Shown: positions 1 through 7,751, counted from the first letter of the stretch. The stretch is DNA of 64,000 bases from VAZQ01 sp963841705 (GCA_963841705.1 CAWJDY010000012.1:47823-111822), one strand, 5' to 3'. Notes: generated from the letters alone by a model not told the origin. Made by a program: numbers and translations.

Positions 1-18
1 ATCGCGGATCGCCGGCAT
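1..18 (-). CDS. 5' end of a gene running off the left edge (partial)
   Basis: An ATG on the minus strand at 18-16 is preceded by a good ribosome binding site (GAGGAGA, five bases before the start). Only six codons (M-P-A-I-R-D) lie in the window, so the product cannot be named. The call rests only on the start codon and its ribosome binding site. Confidence 0.4.
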
Positions 19-150
19 GACAGTCTCCTCACCGCAGCAGCCGAGAGCAAAACCGGCACGGTAATCCGCACCGGGCTTTTGAAGACACATCTGAAGGATA
101 CGCTCTTATGCATGAGTCGCGGTTCATTGTCGAGCAAAATTTCCGAGCTG

Positions 151-462
151 CCCGCCCGTTCCTGCTCAGCCGAGCAAAGCTCGCTCACCGTCCGCCGGCG
201 CTGGCGAGGATCAGCTTGTCGGAGGGCGCAAGATCTTAGCGCCGCTCGATCCCAAGCAAGGGAGTGATGCGGCTGATGATGGCGCCTCCGACCGGCACCG
301 CGTTCCAGCCCGAGGTGGTGAAACCGTGCGTGTCCGGCAGCGCCTGTCTTCTCGATTGGCGCAGCGCGAGTGTGTACCACGCCGCGGCATCGACATGCTG
401 CCGACGCTGCTTGCTCCTAGCGATGAGGGCGTGTGAGATCGGCTAGCGGCCGCTTTTGACCT
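151..462. repeat. Displaced copy A of the ftsI 3' end plus attached 120-bp tail
   Basis: Bases 151 to about 345 match the last ~50 codons and ~30 bp downstream of the real ftsI at 14558-14752. Substitutions and small indels break the frame after the stretch encoding ISRIAPLLG. The next ~115 bp, ending AGCGGCCGCTTTTGACC, are absent from the real ftsI locus but present in the second copy at 8450-8765. The unit therefore moved or was duplicated as a ~315-bp composite. It lies just beyond the 3' end of a binding protein pseudogene. No coding function is likely. Confidence 0.85.
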
Positions 463-483
463 AACCGGACGAGCAGCACCCCC

Positions 484-1493
484 TCATTCGATCACCTCGT
501 CGGCGCGTTGCTGTAGTTGCAAAGGTACGTCGAGGCCGAGCGCCTTGGCGGTTTTGAGATTGAGCGCCAATACGTATTTGGTCGGTGCCTGCACCGGAAG
601 GTCGGCCGGCTTCTCGCCCTTGAGGATGCGATCGACATAGGGGCGGCGCGACGAAAAATGTCTACTTGGTCGGGTCCGTAGGAAAACAATCCACCGTCTT
701 TAGCAAAGGAATTGTCGTAATAAGCGGCCGGCACATTGTTTCGGGCTGCTAGCAATATGATTGCCGTGCGATGAACCTGCGAAAAGGTATCCGGCAAGAC
801 AACGAGGCCGCCTCCCGGCTCGCGCCCAAGCGCGGTTATGACGGTTTCGATTTCGGCTTCGCTATGAACGGGCGCCACGATCGGCGCCACCTTGAACGAT
901 CGGGCTGCTGCCTCGAATGAGGGCAGGTAATACGATCTGGCGTAGGGAGCCGTGTCGGGATTGAACATAATTGTGGCCCGCTTGACGCCGGGCGTGATCT
1001 CCGTGAGCAGCTCCAGCCACTTGCCCCCCATCGATGCTTCCATATGGATGAAGCCGGTAAGATTCCCTCCCGGGCGCGGCAGGCTGGCGACGAAGCCAAC
1101 GCCGACCGGGTCGGAAACAACCGCAAATACAATCGGGATCGTCCGCGTCTCCCGCTGAAGTGCAGCGGTCGCCGGAGTCGAGTGTGCGAGGATCACGTCG
1201 GGTTGCAGGTCGACTAATTCTTTCGCAAACATCCGTGTCCGGTCGATGCTGCCGGCCGCCCAGCGAAGGTCCATCCGCACGTTGCGGCCATCGGTCCAAC
1301 CCAACTGCGCAAGTCCCTGCATGAACCCGGAGAGTTGGGCCATTGTGACAGGATCGTTCTCAGCAAATTGCATCAGCACTCCGATGCGCCGCATCTGGCC
1401 CGGCTGCTCTGCGCGCGCGGCGAGCGGCCAAATCGCCGTGACGCCGCCGAGGAAAGTGATGAACTCGCGCCGTGTAAAATGATTGATCCGCAT
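484..1493 (-). pseudogene. ABC-type substrate-binding protein, frameshifted near its C-terminus
   Basis: The product is a periplasmic binding protein of the ABC_sub_bind family. It opens with an RREFITFLGG...WPLAARAEQ leader that looks Tat- or Sec-exported, followed by the family core (IGVLMQ, PIVFAVVSDPVG, RPGGNLTGF). The start at 1493 is chosen over 1535 because it opens directly with MRINHFTRREF and has GGTGGGGG just upstream. At about 641-645, after FRRAA, one base appears lost and the frame moves. The family ending (YVDRILKGEK...ADEVIE, stop at 484-486) continues in the neighbouring frame. The gene is divergent from another damaged copy at 1775. No permease or ATPase gene lies nearby. 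A sequencing error could also explain the shift. Confidence 0.85.
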
Positions 1494-1774
1494 TTGCCCC
1501 CACCGGTTTGAGGAGCGCCTTTGCATCCTATCCAAAATGGCGCATCCGGTCAGGGGGGTCTGTGACCCATCTCGCGGTGCACGCCGAGACCCACGGAATG
1601 TCGGCTTGTGGCACTCAACGTAAGTGCCAGGATGTCCCGGTGATGCCGCTCTCGGAGGGTGAGCCGACTATGCGCGTAGATGGAAAATCGCAGCGGGGAT
1701 GCCGCTTCCAATGCTCGCAGTGCCGTGCTGCAAAAGCTATCCGAGCCAAAATCGCTATGGTCCTGAGCCTGGGG

Positions 1775-2446
1775 ATGGCAGTGCGACGACGCGATTTGAT
1801 CAAATCCATCGGGGGCGTAGCTGCGTGGCCGCTCGCCGCCCACGCACAGCAAGGCGAGCGCATGCGACGGATCGGGATTCTGATGCCGTACCCGCCGACA
1901 AATACCGAAATGCAGGCGCGCGTGCGCGCCTTCCGGGAGGAACTGCAAAAACGTGGTTGGGCAGCCGGCGTCAACGCTCAGTTCGACGAGCGCTGGACGA
2001 GCGACAACATGGATCTCATTCGCTCCGCAGCCACGAACCTTGTGGAACTTAATCCGGACGCGATTCTGGCGGTTGGCGGCCGCGTTATTCCGATCCTGAT
2101 GGAGTTGACCCGCTCAATTCCGATTGTGACCCCGGGTGGTTCCGACCCCACCGCACGCGGCTACGCAAAAAGCCTCGCTCACCCCGGCGGCAATGTGACC
2201 GGCTTTGCCACGATGGAGCTTTCGGTCATCAGCAAGATGCTGCAGACGCTCAAGGAGATCGCGCCCAATCTGACGCGTGTTTCCATGATTTATGTCGATC
2301 GTATCCTGCGCGGCGAAAAGGCTGGCGATCTGCCCTTCCAGCTGCCGACCAAATACGAGCTGGTGATCAACCTTAAAACGGCCAAGGCGCTCGGCCTGAC
2401 GATTCCCCCGAAGCTTTTGTTTACCGCCGACGAGGTGATTGAATGA
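1775..2446 (+). pseudogene. ABC-type substrate-binding protein with an internal in-frame deletion
   Basis: This is the same family as the divergent neighbour. The leader is MAVRRRDLIKSIGG...WPLAAHAQQ, and the start is set at 1775 because family members begin right before this leader. The N-terminal lobe reads normally to LTRVSMI (about residue 170). It then jumps directly to the C-terminal YVDRILRGEKAGDLPFQ and the usual ADEVIE end. About 110 residues, most of the second lobe, are missing without loss of frame, giving 223 aa instead of ~325. The ligand cleft needs both lobes, so function is unlikely. The reading frame stays open, so a truncated secreted protein could still be made. Confidence 0.8.
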
Positions 2447-2497
2447 AGATATTTTCAGCGCGCGTTCTTGCTGCGATGCATGAGTTAGCAATTGGTA

Positions 2498-2740
2498 GTA
2501 CTGTGTCACAAACTACGCTGTCATTCCGGGGCGCAGGCAAATCGGCCGTGCCGATTTGCCTGCGAGCCCGGAATCCATAACCCCAAGCAGTAATTGTGCC
2601 ACCGCGGCGTAACCACTTTCATCACTGCACGGCCTGTGGTTATGGATTCCGGGCTCCGCTCGCACTCGGACGGCGCGAAGCGCCGATCCGAGCGCTCGCG
2701 GCCCCGGAATGACGGGCTAGAGTAGTTTGTGATGCAGTAC
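2498..2740. repeat. MITE-like element with terminal inverted repeats (family P3), full copy
   Basis: The element starts GTACTGTGTCACAAACTACG, then TGTCATTCCGGGGC. It ends with the near-exact inverse (GCCCCGGAATGACG...GTAGTTTGTGATGCAGTAC), giving terminal inverted repeats of ~35 bp. Inside are further palindromes (GGAATCCATAA with its inverse, CGGACGGCGCGAAGCGCCG). Related copies lie at 54311-54510, 58043-58150, 59629-59910 and 63928 to the window end. It contains no gene. It fills most of the space between the binding protein pseudogene and the anti-sigma gene. Confidence 0.85.
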
Positions 2741-2847
2741 AGGCTAACCAACCCGAGAGCACAGTCGTAGGGGGCTTCCCCATCGTGTTATGCCACGTTC
2801 AGCATTTCGGGGCACGCCGCTCGCGGATTGCGCAGGCGCAATGCGGG

Positions 2848-3600
2848 TTACGCAGCGGACTGCTCGAACTTCTCCACGAACTCCCGCAACTCATCCGCAT
2901 TGATGTCGCTGACCGCAAAATATTCGAGGCCGTGCGCGCTCCAGCGGCAAATGTTGTAGCCCTGCGATGAAAAGAGCTTCGTGCGCCGGCTTGGCGAATC
3001 CAGAGCCGGCGCGACGAACAGATTGATCACATGCTTGCGGCGCCGGTAAACGATGGAAGCGACCGCCCTGCCGTCGAGATAATCCAGCCTGCCGCCGATC
3101 AGGGTGAAGCCCTGCGCGGCGAGATCGACCACCGGCGGTGCGAGATCGAGCTTGCCGTTGAACCACGGCTTGACGGTGTGCTGATCGGTGGTCTGCACGT
3201 CGGTGAGGTGATCGCCTTGGAGCGAACGCACGTGTGCCGACACGACGTCGCCGAGCACGCGCTCCTGGTCGTCGCTGCGAATGACGCCAATCACCACGCT
3301 CGCCGCCATGGCGGTCGAGAGCGCGGTTCCCATCACAAAGCCTTTGAGCACTGCGCGGCGATTGGCGGCACGCTGGGGCGCAGCCGGCAGCGCCTTCTCG
3401 ATGCGCCGACGCAGGCTCAAGGGGGCATCGAAGCGCAGCCCTGCCGACGCAATCGCCTCCCGCATGCTGCGATAGGCGCGAAACTCGCCCGCGCAGCGGG
3501 CGCAATCCCGCACATGCGCCTCGACCTCTCTGGCATGGCCTGCATCGAGCTCGCCGTCGAGCAGCGCGTGGAGCAGGATATGGGTTTCTGCACAACTCAT
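2848..3600 (-). CDS. Zinc-finger anti-sigma factor, membrane anchored
   Basis: This 250-residue protein begins with a ZAS-type anti-sigma domain. The motif H29-x3-C33-x2-C36 should bind zinc and clamp the sigma factor. A hydrophobic helix at about 84-107 anchors it in the inner membrane, and a ~140-residue C-terminal domain would lie in the periplasm as the probable sensor. The ATG at 3600 overlaps the sigma factor stop in an ATGA junction, so translation is coupled and the longer upstream reading is not used. It is the last gene of the operon phosphoesterase - cupredoxin - sigma - anti-sigma. The signal it senses is unknown; the secreted cupredoxin suggests copper or redox stress (inference). 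Confidence 0.9.
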   Translation of the reverse strand: MSCAETHILLHALLDGELDAGHAREVEAHVRDCARCAGEFRAYRSMREAIASAGLRFDAPLSLRRRIEKALPAAPQRAANRRAVLKGFVMGTALSTAMAASVVIGVIRSDDQERVLGDVVSAHVRSLQGDHLTDVQTTDQHTVKPWFNGKLDLAPPVVDLAAQGFTLIGGRLDYLDGRAVASIVYRRRKHVINLFVAPALDSPSRRTKLFSSQGYNICRWSAHGLEYFAVSDINADELREFVEKFEQSAA

Positions 3601-4217
3601 GTCCGTAGTCCGTCCTCTGCAATCCAAGCCTTGCGCAGCATGCAGCGGGCGCGCGCCAGCCGCGACATGACCGTTCCAACCGGTACGCCGACCACCTCGG
3701 CGATCTCCCGATAGGACAGCTCGTTGACTTCGCGCAGCACGAGGGCCTCGCGGAACGTGATGGGCAGACCCGCAACGAGCCGGCGCACCGTCTCCGCATC
3801 CCATTGGCGGATCATCGCGGCTTCCGGCGAGGCCGGAGCCTCCTGCCACAACGGAGAGGCCTCCTCATCCGCCTGTGCGTCCTCCTCCGCCGCAAGCGCG
3901 GCACCGGAGCGGCGCGACAGCTCTGCGCGGCACACGTTGCGCAGGATGGCGAACAGCCACGGCTTCATCTCAGGACCGCGATAAGTGTCGAAATGCCGCA
4001 GCGCGCGCAGATAACATTCCTGCGCGGCGTCCTGCGCATCGGCGCTGTTGCGAAGGAGGTAACGCGCGAGCGTGTAGACATCGTCAAGATAGGGAAGCGC
4101 AGCGTCGCGGAAACGCTGCGCTCTCGCCGTACCATCGCCGCTTGCGGCTTCCCGCGGCGGCTCGCGTGCGGGCTCCCCGCGGGCCCGCGTTGGCGCAAGC
4201 TGCGGGCTCACGAGCAT
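3597..4217 (-). CDS. ECF-type RNA polymerase sigma factor
   Basis: At ~206 aa this is the usual size for an ECF sigma factor. Region 2 is visible as YTLARYLLRNSADAQDAAQE...AILRNVCRAELSRR. Region 4 is AGLPITFREALVLREVNELSYREIAEVVGVPVGTV, whose last part forms the promoter -35 recognition helix. The ATG at 4217 overlaps the cupredoxin stop by one base (TGATG); a GTG one codon earlier is the alternative. The anti-sigma gene follows with a 4-base overlap. Such pairs normally activate their own operon, so the promoter should lie upstream of the phosphoesterase gene (5549-5820). The exact ECF subgroup cannot be assigned by eye. Confidence 0.95.
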   Translation of the reverse strand: MLVSPQLAPTRARGEPAREPPREAASGDGTARAQRFRDAALPYLDDVYTLARYLLRNSADAQDAAQECYLRALRHFDTYRGPEMKPWLFAILRNVCRAELSRRSGAALAAEEDAQADEEASPLWQEAPASPEAAMIRQWDAETVRRLVAGLPITFREALVLREVNELSYREIAEVVGVPVGTVMSRLARARCMLRKAWIAEDGLRT

Positions 4218-4594
4218 CACTGCCCCGCGCCGCTACCGGTGTTGCCTTCGACTAGCACGGTGCCCGTCATGTACGGATGCAGCGAGCAGAAGTATTCGTA
4301 CATGCCGGGCGTGGTGAACGTGAACGAGAAGCTGCCGTCCGTGTCCAGCACCTTCGACTTGAACAACTTGCTCGAGGAGGCGACCGTATGCGGCGTGTCG
4401 TCCGCATTGAGCCAGGTCACCGAGGTGCCGGCCTGCACCGTGATGCGCCCGGGAGAATAAGCGAAATTGTCGATCTCCACCTTGCTGTCGGGAGCCGGCG
4501 CCGAGATCACCGGGAAGCTGATCGCAGCAGCAACAAGGATGCCGGCTGCAAACGGGAGGGCAATGCAGGTGATGGGCTTCATTTTTGTACGCAT
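4217..4594 (-). CDS. Secreted cupredoxin (plastocyanin/amicyanin-like)
   Basis: This is a 125-residue blue-copper-type protein with an N-terminal signal peptide that should end near APAP (about residue 35). The type 1 copper ligands are all present: His69 (DDTPHT), then Cys93, His96 and Met99 in the C-x2-H-x2-M loop of FCSLHPYM. It should carry electrons or hold copper in the periplasm. The gene lies 21 bp after the metallophosphoesterase gene and overlaps the sigma factor start by one base, so it is an integral part of the ECF operon. Its electron partner is not identified; the divergent cytochrome b561 is one candidate. Confidence 0.92.
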   Translation of the reverse strand: MRTKMKPITCIALPFAAGILVAAAISFPVISAPAPDSKVEIDNFAYSPGRITVQAGTSVTWLNADDTPHTVASSSKLFKSKVLDTDGSFSFTFTTPGMYEYFCSLHPYMTGTVLVEGNTGSGAGQ

Positions 4595-4615
4595 GGCGAC
4601 CTCGCTGTCGCTGTA

Positions 4616-5548
4616 CTAGCCTTGTAGCGGCTTATCGATGATCGCGAGCCGCTGGTGCCCGCGTGTGAAGGTGACATCGGTAACGCCGAGGAGCGAACGC
4701 AGCTTCTCGTCCGGGACTTTCAGCGGTCCAGGCGCGGGTGCCGTTCCCGGTCCCGGCTGCGGGAACGCCGTGGACATCGCGGTGTGAAACGTCACGTTGC
4801 CCTCGACCTTCTGCATGATCTGATGGATGTGTCCGTTGAGCACCGTCACCGAGCCGAAGCGCTTGAGATAATCGAGCGCACGCGCGGCGTCCTCGGTACC
4901 CCATCCCCACTGCTGATAAACCGTCCACAGCGGGATATGCGCAAACACCACGATCGGGGTCGAGGCGGTGCGGCCCTTGAGGTCGTCCTCAAGCCATTCG
5001 AGTTGCTCGTTGCCGAGATTTCCCAGCCCGCCAGCCTTGAGATCCATCACATTGACGAGGCCGATGAAGTGCACGCCGTTGGCGTCGAAGCTGTACCAGC
5101 CGGACCCCTTGGTGCCGCGGCCGTAGTGCTCGCGGTAGAGCTTCACATCATCATCGAGAACGTCGTGCTCACCCGGCACGTAGTGCACGTCGAGGCGCGC
5201 CTGGGCGATGATGCGATCGGCGTCGTCGAACTCCGATGGCTTGGAGAGATGCGTGACATCGCCGGTGTGAATGAGGAAGGCCGGTTTTGCCGGCAGCGTG
5301 CCGATCTTCTTGATCGCTTCCTCCAGCGTGCCGATGGCATTCGGATTGGCGGGCTTGTCGAAGCCGACGTGGCTGTCGCTGATCTGCAGGAAGGTGAGCC
5401 CGCTCGCGGCCGCAGCCTGCGCTTCGCCGATGATGCCCATGGAACGCGGCACCCCGCCCGCCACGGTCCACAGCACGCCCGTCCCCGCCCAGGTCATGCA
5501 TTCCAGGATTTTGCGCCGGCTGACGCCGTCATCATGATGTGAAGTCAT
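4616..5548 (-). CDS. Tat-exported metallophosphoesterase (calcineurin-like)
   Basis: This 310-residue protein has a twin-arginine leader (SRRKILE, hydrophobic stretch, AQA). The calcineurin-like metal site is in order: D58-x-H60, G-D97, GEHD at 126-129, A-H204, and G-H-I-H at 239-242. The third motif reads GEHD where most relatives have GNHD, an Asn-to-Glu change at a metal ligand position. The substrate is unknown. It is the first gene of the ECF operon, with a strong ribosome binding site (AAGGAGA) just before the ATG at 5548. Expression is probably under the downstream sigma factor, from a promoter in the 272-bp divergent region. Confidence 0.9.
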   Translation of the reverse strand: MTSHHDDGVSRRKILECMTWAGTGVLWTVAGGVPRSMGIIGEAQAAAASGLTFLQISDSHVGFDKPANPNAIGTLEEAIKKIGTLPAKPAFLIHTGDVTHLSKPSEFDDADRIIAQARLDVHYVPGEHDVLDDDVKLYREHYGRGTKGSGWYSFDANGVHFIGLVNVMDLKAGGLGNLGNEQLEWLEDDLKGRTASTPIVVFAHIPLWTVYQQWGWGTEDAARALDYLKRFGSVTVLNGHIHQIMQKVEGNVTFHTAMSTAFPQPGPGTAPAPGPLKVPDEKLRSLLGVTDVTFTRGHQRLAIIDKPLQG

Positions 5549-5677
5549 CCCATTCTCCTTCCAAGCTCGGTTGGCTTGCCTGGGGAAGACCGCAGATGTG
5601 CAGGATTTATTCCCGCGCTGTTGCCCGGTACGTCTCTCTTATTCATTTGGTGCAGCGGGCCGGCAGGATTTTCAGAT

Positions 5678-5695
5678 GTATCCGGCGTGGGATAC
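5678..5695. promoter_or_regulatory. Dyad GTATCC-N6-GGATAC in a divergent intergenic region
   Basis: A perfect inverted repeat, GTATCC-N6-GGATAC, sits 130 bp before the metallophosphoesterase start and 125 bp before the small secreted peptide gene on the other strand. Its position between two divergent units makes an operator or an ECF -35 pair plausible, but no known regulator motif is matched. Confidence 0.35.
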
Positions 5696-5820
5696 GGCCG
5701 GCCAACCTGTTCACATTGCTGTGATGCTGCTGCGGTCCGTTATTGCGTCACGCGCGGGAATGGATGTGCTGGTCGCGCGGTCTCATCAGCAGAAGCCAAT
5801 CCGGCTTCGACGCAAGGAGA

Positions 5821-5970
5821 ATGACCATGCTGAAGAAGATCGCACTGGCGTTCGCGCTCGCCACTGCTCTCATTGGCGCGCTGCCGGCCTTTGTCGGAGC
5901 GGCATTCGCCCAAGCTGCCGTGCCATGGGGCGAGTGCACCACAAATTATTACGGCCACGGCTCCTGCTGA
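5821..5970 (+). CDS. Tiny secreted peptide ending in cysteine (49 aa)
   Basis: The ATG at 5821 has an ideal ribosome binding site (AAGGAGA). The product is a clear signal peptide (MTMLKK, then a hydrophobic run ending AFAQA) followed by a mature part of only ~17 residues: AVPWGECTTNYYGHGSC. It holds two cysteines, one of them the last residue, and one histidine. No family is recognised. The gene is divergent from the ECF/cupredoxin operon and precedes another signal-peptide-plus-two-cysteine peptide and a cytochrome b561. A metal- or disulphide-linked role in the periplasm is speculation. Confidence 0.65.
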   Translation: MTMLKKIALAFALATALIGALPAFVGAAFAQAAVPWGECTTNYYGHGSC

Positions 5971-6031
5971 CGGCCCGATCCAAATCCTTCTCTCCACCAC
6001 TCTCATTGCGCATGTCGCAAGACACTGTCTC

Positions 6032-6060
6032 GTAGGGGCGGGTTTCAAACCCGCCCCTAC
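6032..6060. repeat. 29-bp palindrome GTAGGGGCGGGTTT/AAACCCGCCCCTAC (family P1)
   Basis: A perfect inverted repeat with a one-base centre. Close copies lie at 21044, 39079, 39386, 47066, 56359 and 56495, with degenerate ones near 25890 and 27452. It lies between the two small-peptide genes and would form a stable hairpin in RNA. Confidence 0.9.
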
Positions 6061-6150
6061 GCCGGTCCTGCGGCTTTTCACCTCTCCTCTCCGCTCGCGG
6101 GGACGAAGGGGTAAGGGGCGCGCGAAGACTCAGTTTAAGCGGAGGCGACT

Positions 6151-6315
6151 ATGTCGAGCATCGCGGTCGTTTGTCTTGCCTTCCTCGCCAGTGTCTTGAG
6201 CTCGCTCACCAACGTTGCCGCCAACGATCACGGCAACGCGAAGCACACGCAGCTGGTCGCCCAATTCTGCATTCCCGTGGACGATTATCCGGATGCGGAC
6301 CGGCTCTACTGCTGA
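6151..6315 (+). CDS. Tiny secreted peptide ending in cysteine (54 aa)
   Basis: The ATG at 6151 follows GCGGAGGCG, a good ribosome binding site. The product has a hydrophobic signal segment (about residues 4-22, ending NVAA). The mature part is ~30 residues: it begins NDHGNAKH and ends VDDYPDADRLYC. As in the upstream 49-aa peptide, the mature part has exactly two cysteines and the last residue is cysteine. It also has two histidines and an acidic patch. The stop is 10 bp before the cytochrome b561 start, so the two are probably co-transcribed. No family is recognised. Confidence 0.65.
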   Translation: MSSIAVVCLAFLASVLSSLTNVAANDHGNAKHTQLVAQFCIPVDDYPDADRLYC

Positions 6316-6325
6316 GCGACACGCT

Positions 6326-6901
6326 ATGAGCGCTGTTTTTGGAAACTCTCGCGCACATATCGGATCGGCCGCGATCGCGCCTGCCTACACCCTGACCGCG
6401 CGCGTGCTGCACTGGATCACCGCTGCGGCGATCCTGCTCATGCTTCCGCTCGGCTGGGCCAGCGCCAACGAATGGGGTGGGGCGTGGCAGGATTGGCTGT
6501 ACAACCTGCATCGTTCAGTCGGAGCGGCGCTCATTCCGATCGTCTTGGCACGACCGATCTATCGGCTGATGCACCCGCCGTTGCCCCTGCCCGAGCATAT
6601 TCCTGCGATGCAGCAGCTGGCCGCTGCTGCCACGCATTGGGCGCTATACGTGCTCCTGCTCACACAGCCGTTCGTCGGCTGGATCGCCACGTCGGCCTAT
6701 CCTGCGCCTATACCGGTGTTCGGGCTCTTCGAACTGCCGCCGCTTTGGGGGGCCAACCGCGCTCTGTCGGACCGATTGTTCTCGTTGCATGCAGCCCTCG
6801 GCATCGCCATTGCGGTCCTCGTCGCGCTACATGTGGCCGGGGCGTGCCATCACCACTTCGTACGCAAGGACCGCGTCCTCCTGCGCATGATCACGGGCTG
6901 A
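6326..6901 (+). CDS. Cytochrome b561 family membrane protein
   Basis: This 191-residue protein has four hydrophobic helices. Histidines sit at the expected haem-ligand places (LHWITAA in helix 1, LHRSVGA in helix 2, THWALY in helix 3, LHVAGACHHHF in helix 4). Members of this family move electrons across the inner membrane, often from ubiquinol to periplasmic acceptors or oxygen. The start at 6326 is 10 bp after the small-peptide stop. The neighbourhood (ECF sigma, cupredoxin, mini-peptides) suggests periplasmic redox or copper homeostasis (inference). Confidence 0.9.
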   Translation: MSAVFGNSRAHIGSAAIAPAYTLTARVLHWITAAAILLMLPLGWASANEWGGAWQDWLYNLHRSVGAALIPIVLARPIYRLMHPPLPLPEHIPAMQQLAAAATHWALYVLLLTQPFVGWIATSAYPAPIPVFGLFELPPLWGANRALSDRLFSLHAALGIAIAVLVALHVAGACHHHFVRKDRVLLRMITG

Positions 6902-6918
6902 TGAGGGACCGGGGCGTC

Positions 6919-6949
6919 CTCACCCGCCTCCTCGATGGCGGCGGGTGAG
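6919..6949. terminator. GC-rich hairpin after the cytochrome b561 gene
   Basis: CTCACCCGCC pairs with GGCGGGTGAG around an 11-base loop, 18 bp after the cytochrome b561 stop. There is no T-run, so a transcription end is only possible, not certain. Confidence 0.4.
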
Positions 6950-7134
6950 CATGTCAACAATGCACAAGCCCGGCGCGCTCCGGTGGTTGGAAGCAGTCTG
7001 CTATAGGACCACTGCGAATTCGATCAACAAGTGGGGAGCGGCTTGATGGACCGGGATGAAAAGGCGGTTGAGCCGTCTCGCGAGCATCCGTTCCTAGTAG
7101 TGCGTATTCGAGGTTCTAATCATATCGCCGCATC

Positions 7135-7395
7135 AATCAACCTCGTCCTGAGGAGCGCGTACGCGCAGACAAGTTTACGCAGTCTGCGCAAGCTTGACTG
7201 CGGTTCGCGCGTCTCGAAGGACGGCCACAAGCAAGATCGTGCCAGCGGCCATCCTTCGAGACGGGCGCATGCAGGCATGCGCCCTCCTCAGGATGAGGCC
7301 TTCGAGACGCTCGGCGCGCATCCTTCGAGGCTCGCGTGCAAGCACGCGAGCGCCTCAGGATGACGGGGCGCGCCGAGCTCCTCAGGATGAGGTTT
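7135..7395. repeat. Cluster of CCTCAGGATGA / CTTCGAGACG palindromic repeats
   Basis: Several alternating short motifs (CCTCGTCCTGAGGAG, CATCCTTCGAG, CCTCAGGATGA) with internal palindromes (GCGCATGCAGGCATGCGC, GCTCGCGTGCAAGCACGCGAGC) fill this stretch. Such CCTCAGGATGAGG / CTTCGAGACG mosaics are common between genes of Bradyrhizobium-like genomes. All frames across it look like repeat translation, so no gene is called. The rest of 6950-7422 holds nothing else recognisable. Confidence 0.75.
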
Positions 7396-7422
7396 GTGGG
7401 AGTAACCTCGATCCGATTGGTC

Positions 7423-7680
7423 TCATGGAATCGGTCGTCTAGGCTCTGATGCTGGCATGACATCGCTAAGAAGATGCAGCCCAATTCCCGACATCGCGAG
7501 TCCATCGCGGGACGGACCAACCGACACCATGGGCGCAAAGCGCTGACAATGAGACTCCAAAACCTCGCCTGCGACAGCACGCAGGATACCGGTGCACACG
7601 TCCGTGAGCCGGTAGCGGCCGGACACATCGTTCTTGGCCAGTGTAGCGACGGCGAGCAGCGCAAAAGCGGTGCGGATCAT
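7423..7680 (-). CDS. Possible small exported protein (85 aa), uncertain
   Basis: An ATG at 7680, preceded by GGGAGCG, opens a frame whose first 15 residues (MIRTAFALLAVATLA) look like a signal peptide. The remainder contains SGRYRLTDVCTGILRAV and two cysteines. Nothing in it is recognised. Codon use is not clearly coding, and the right-hand part borders repeat DNA. A chance frame is a serious alternative. Confidence 0.3.
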   Translation of the reverse strand: MIRTAFALLAVATLAKNDVSGRYRLTDVCTGILRAVAGEVLESHCQRFAPMVSVGPSRDGLAMSGIGLHLLSDVMPASEPRRPIP

Positions 7681-7751
7681 GACAGCGCTCCCGATTGACC
7701 ATCTCGCCTTAGCTGATCTCTCGTGCGGCAACTTTATTCCCGAGCAGGGGA

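Noticed and set aside
2521..2751. Proteins encoded inside the P3 repeats
   Set aside because: The same text (SFRGRERSDRRFAPSECERS) recurs wherever the element occurs and is just the repeat in translation.
6951..7046. A 31-codon frame (MSTMHKPGALRWLEAV…) after cytochrome b561
   Set aside because: The apparent ribosome binding site is part of a hairpin stem, and the peptide has no signal, helix or family resemblance. Chance is the simpler view.
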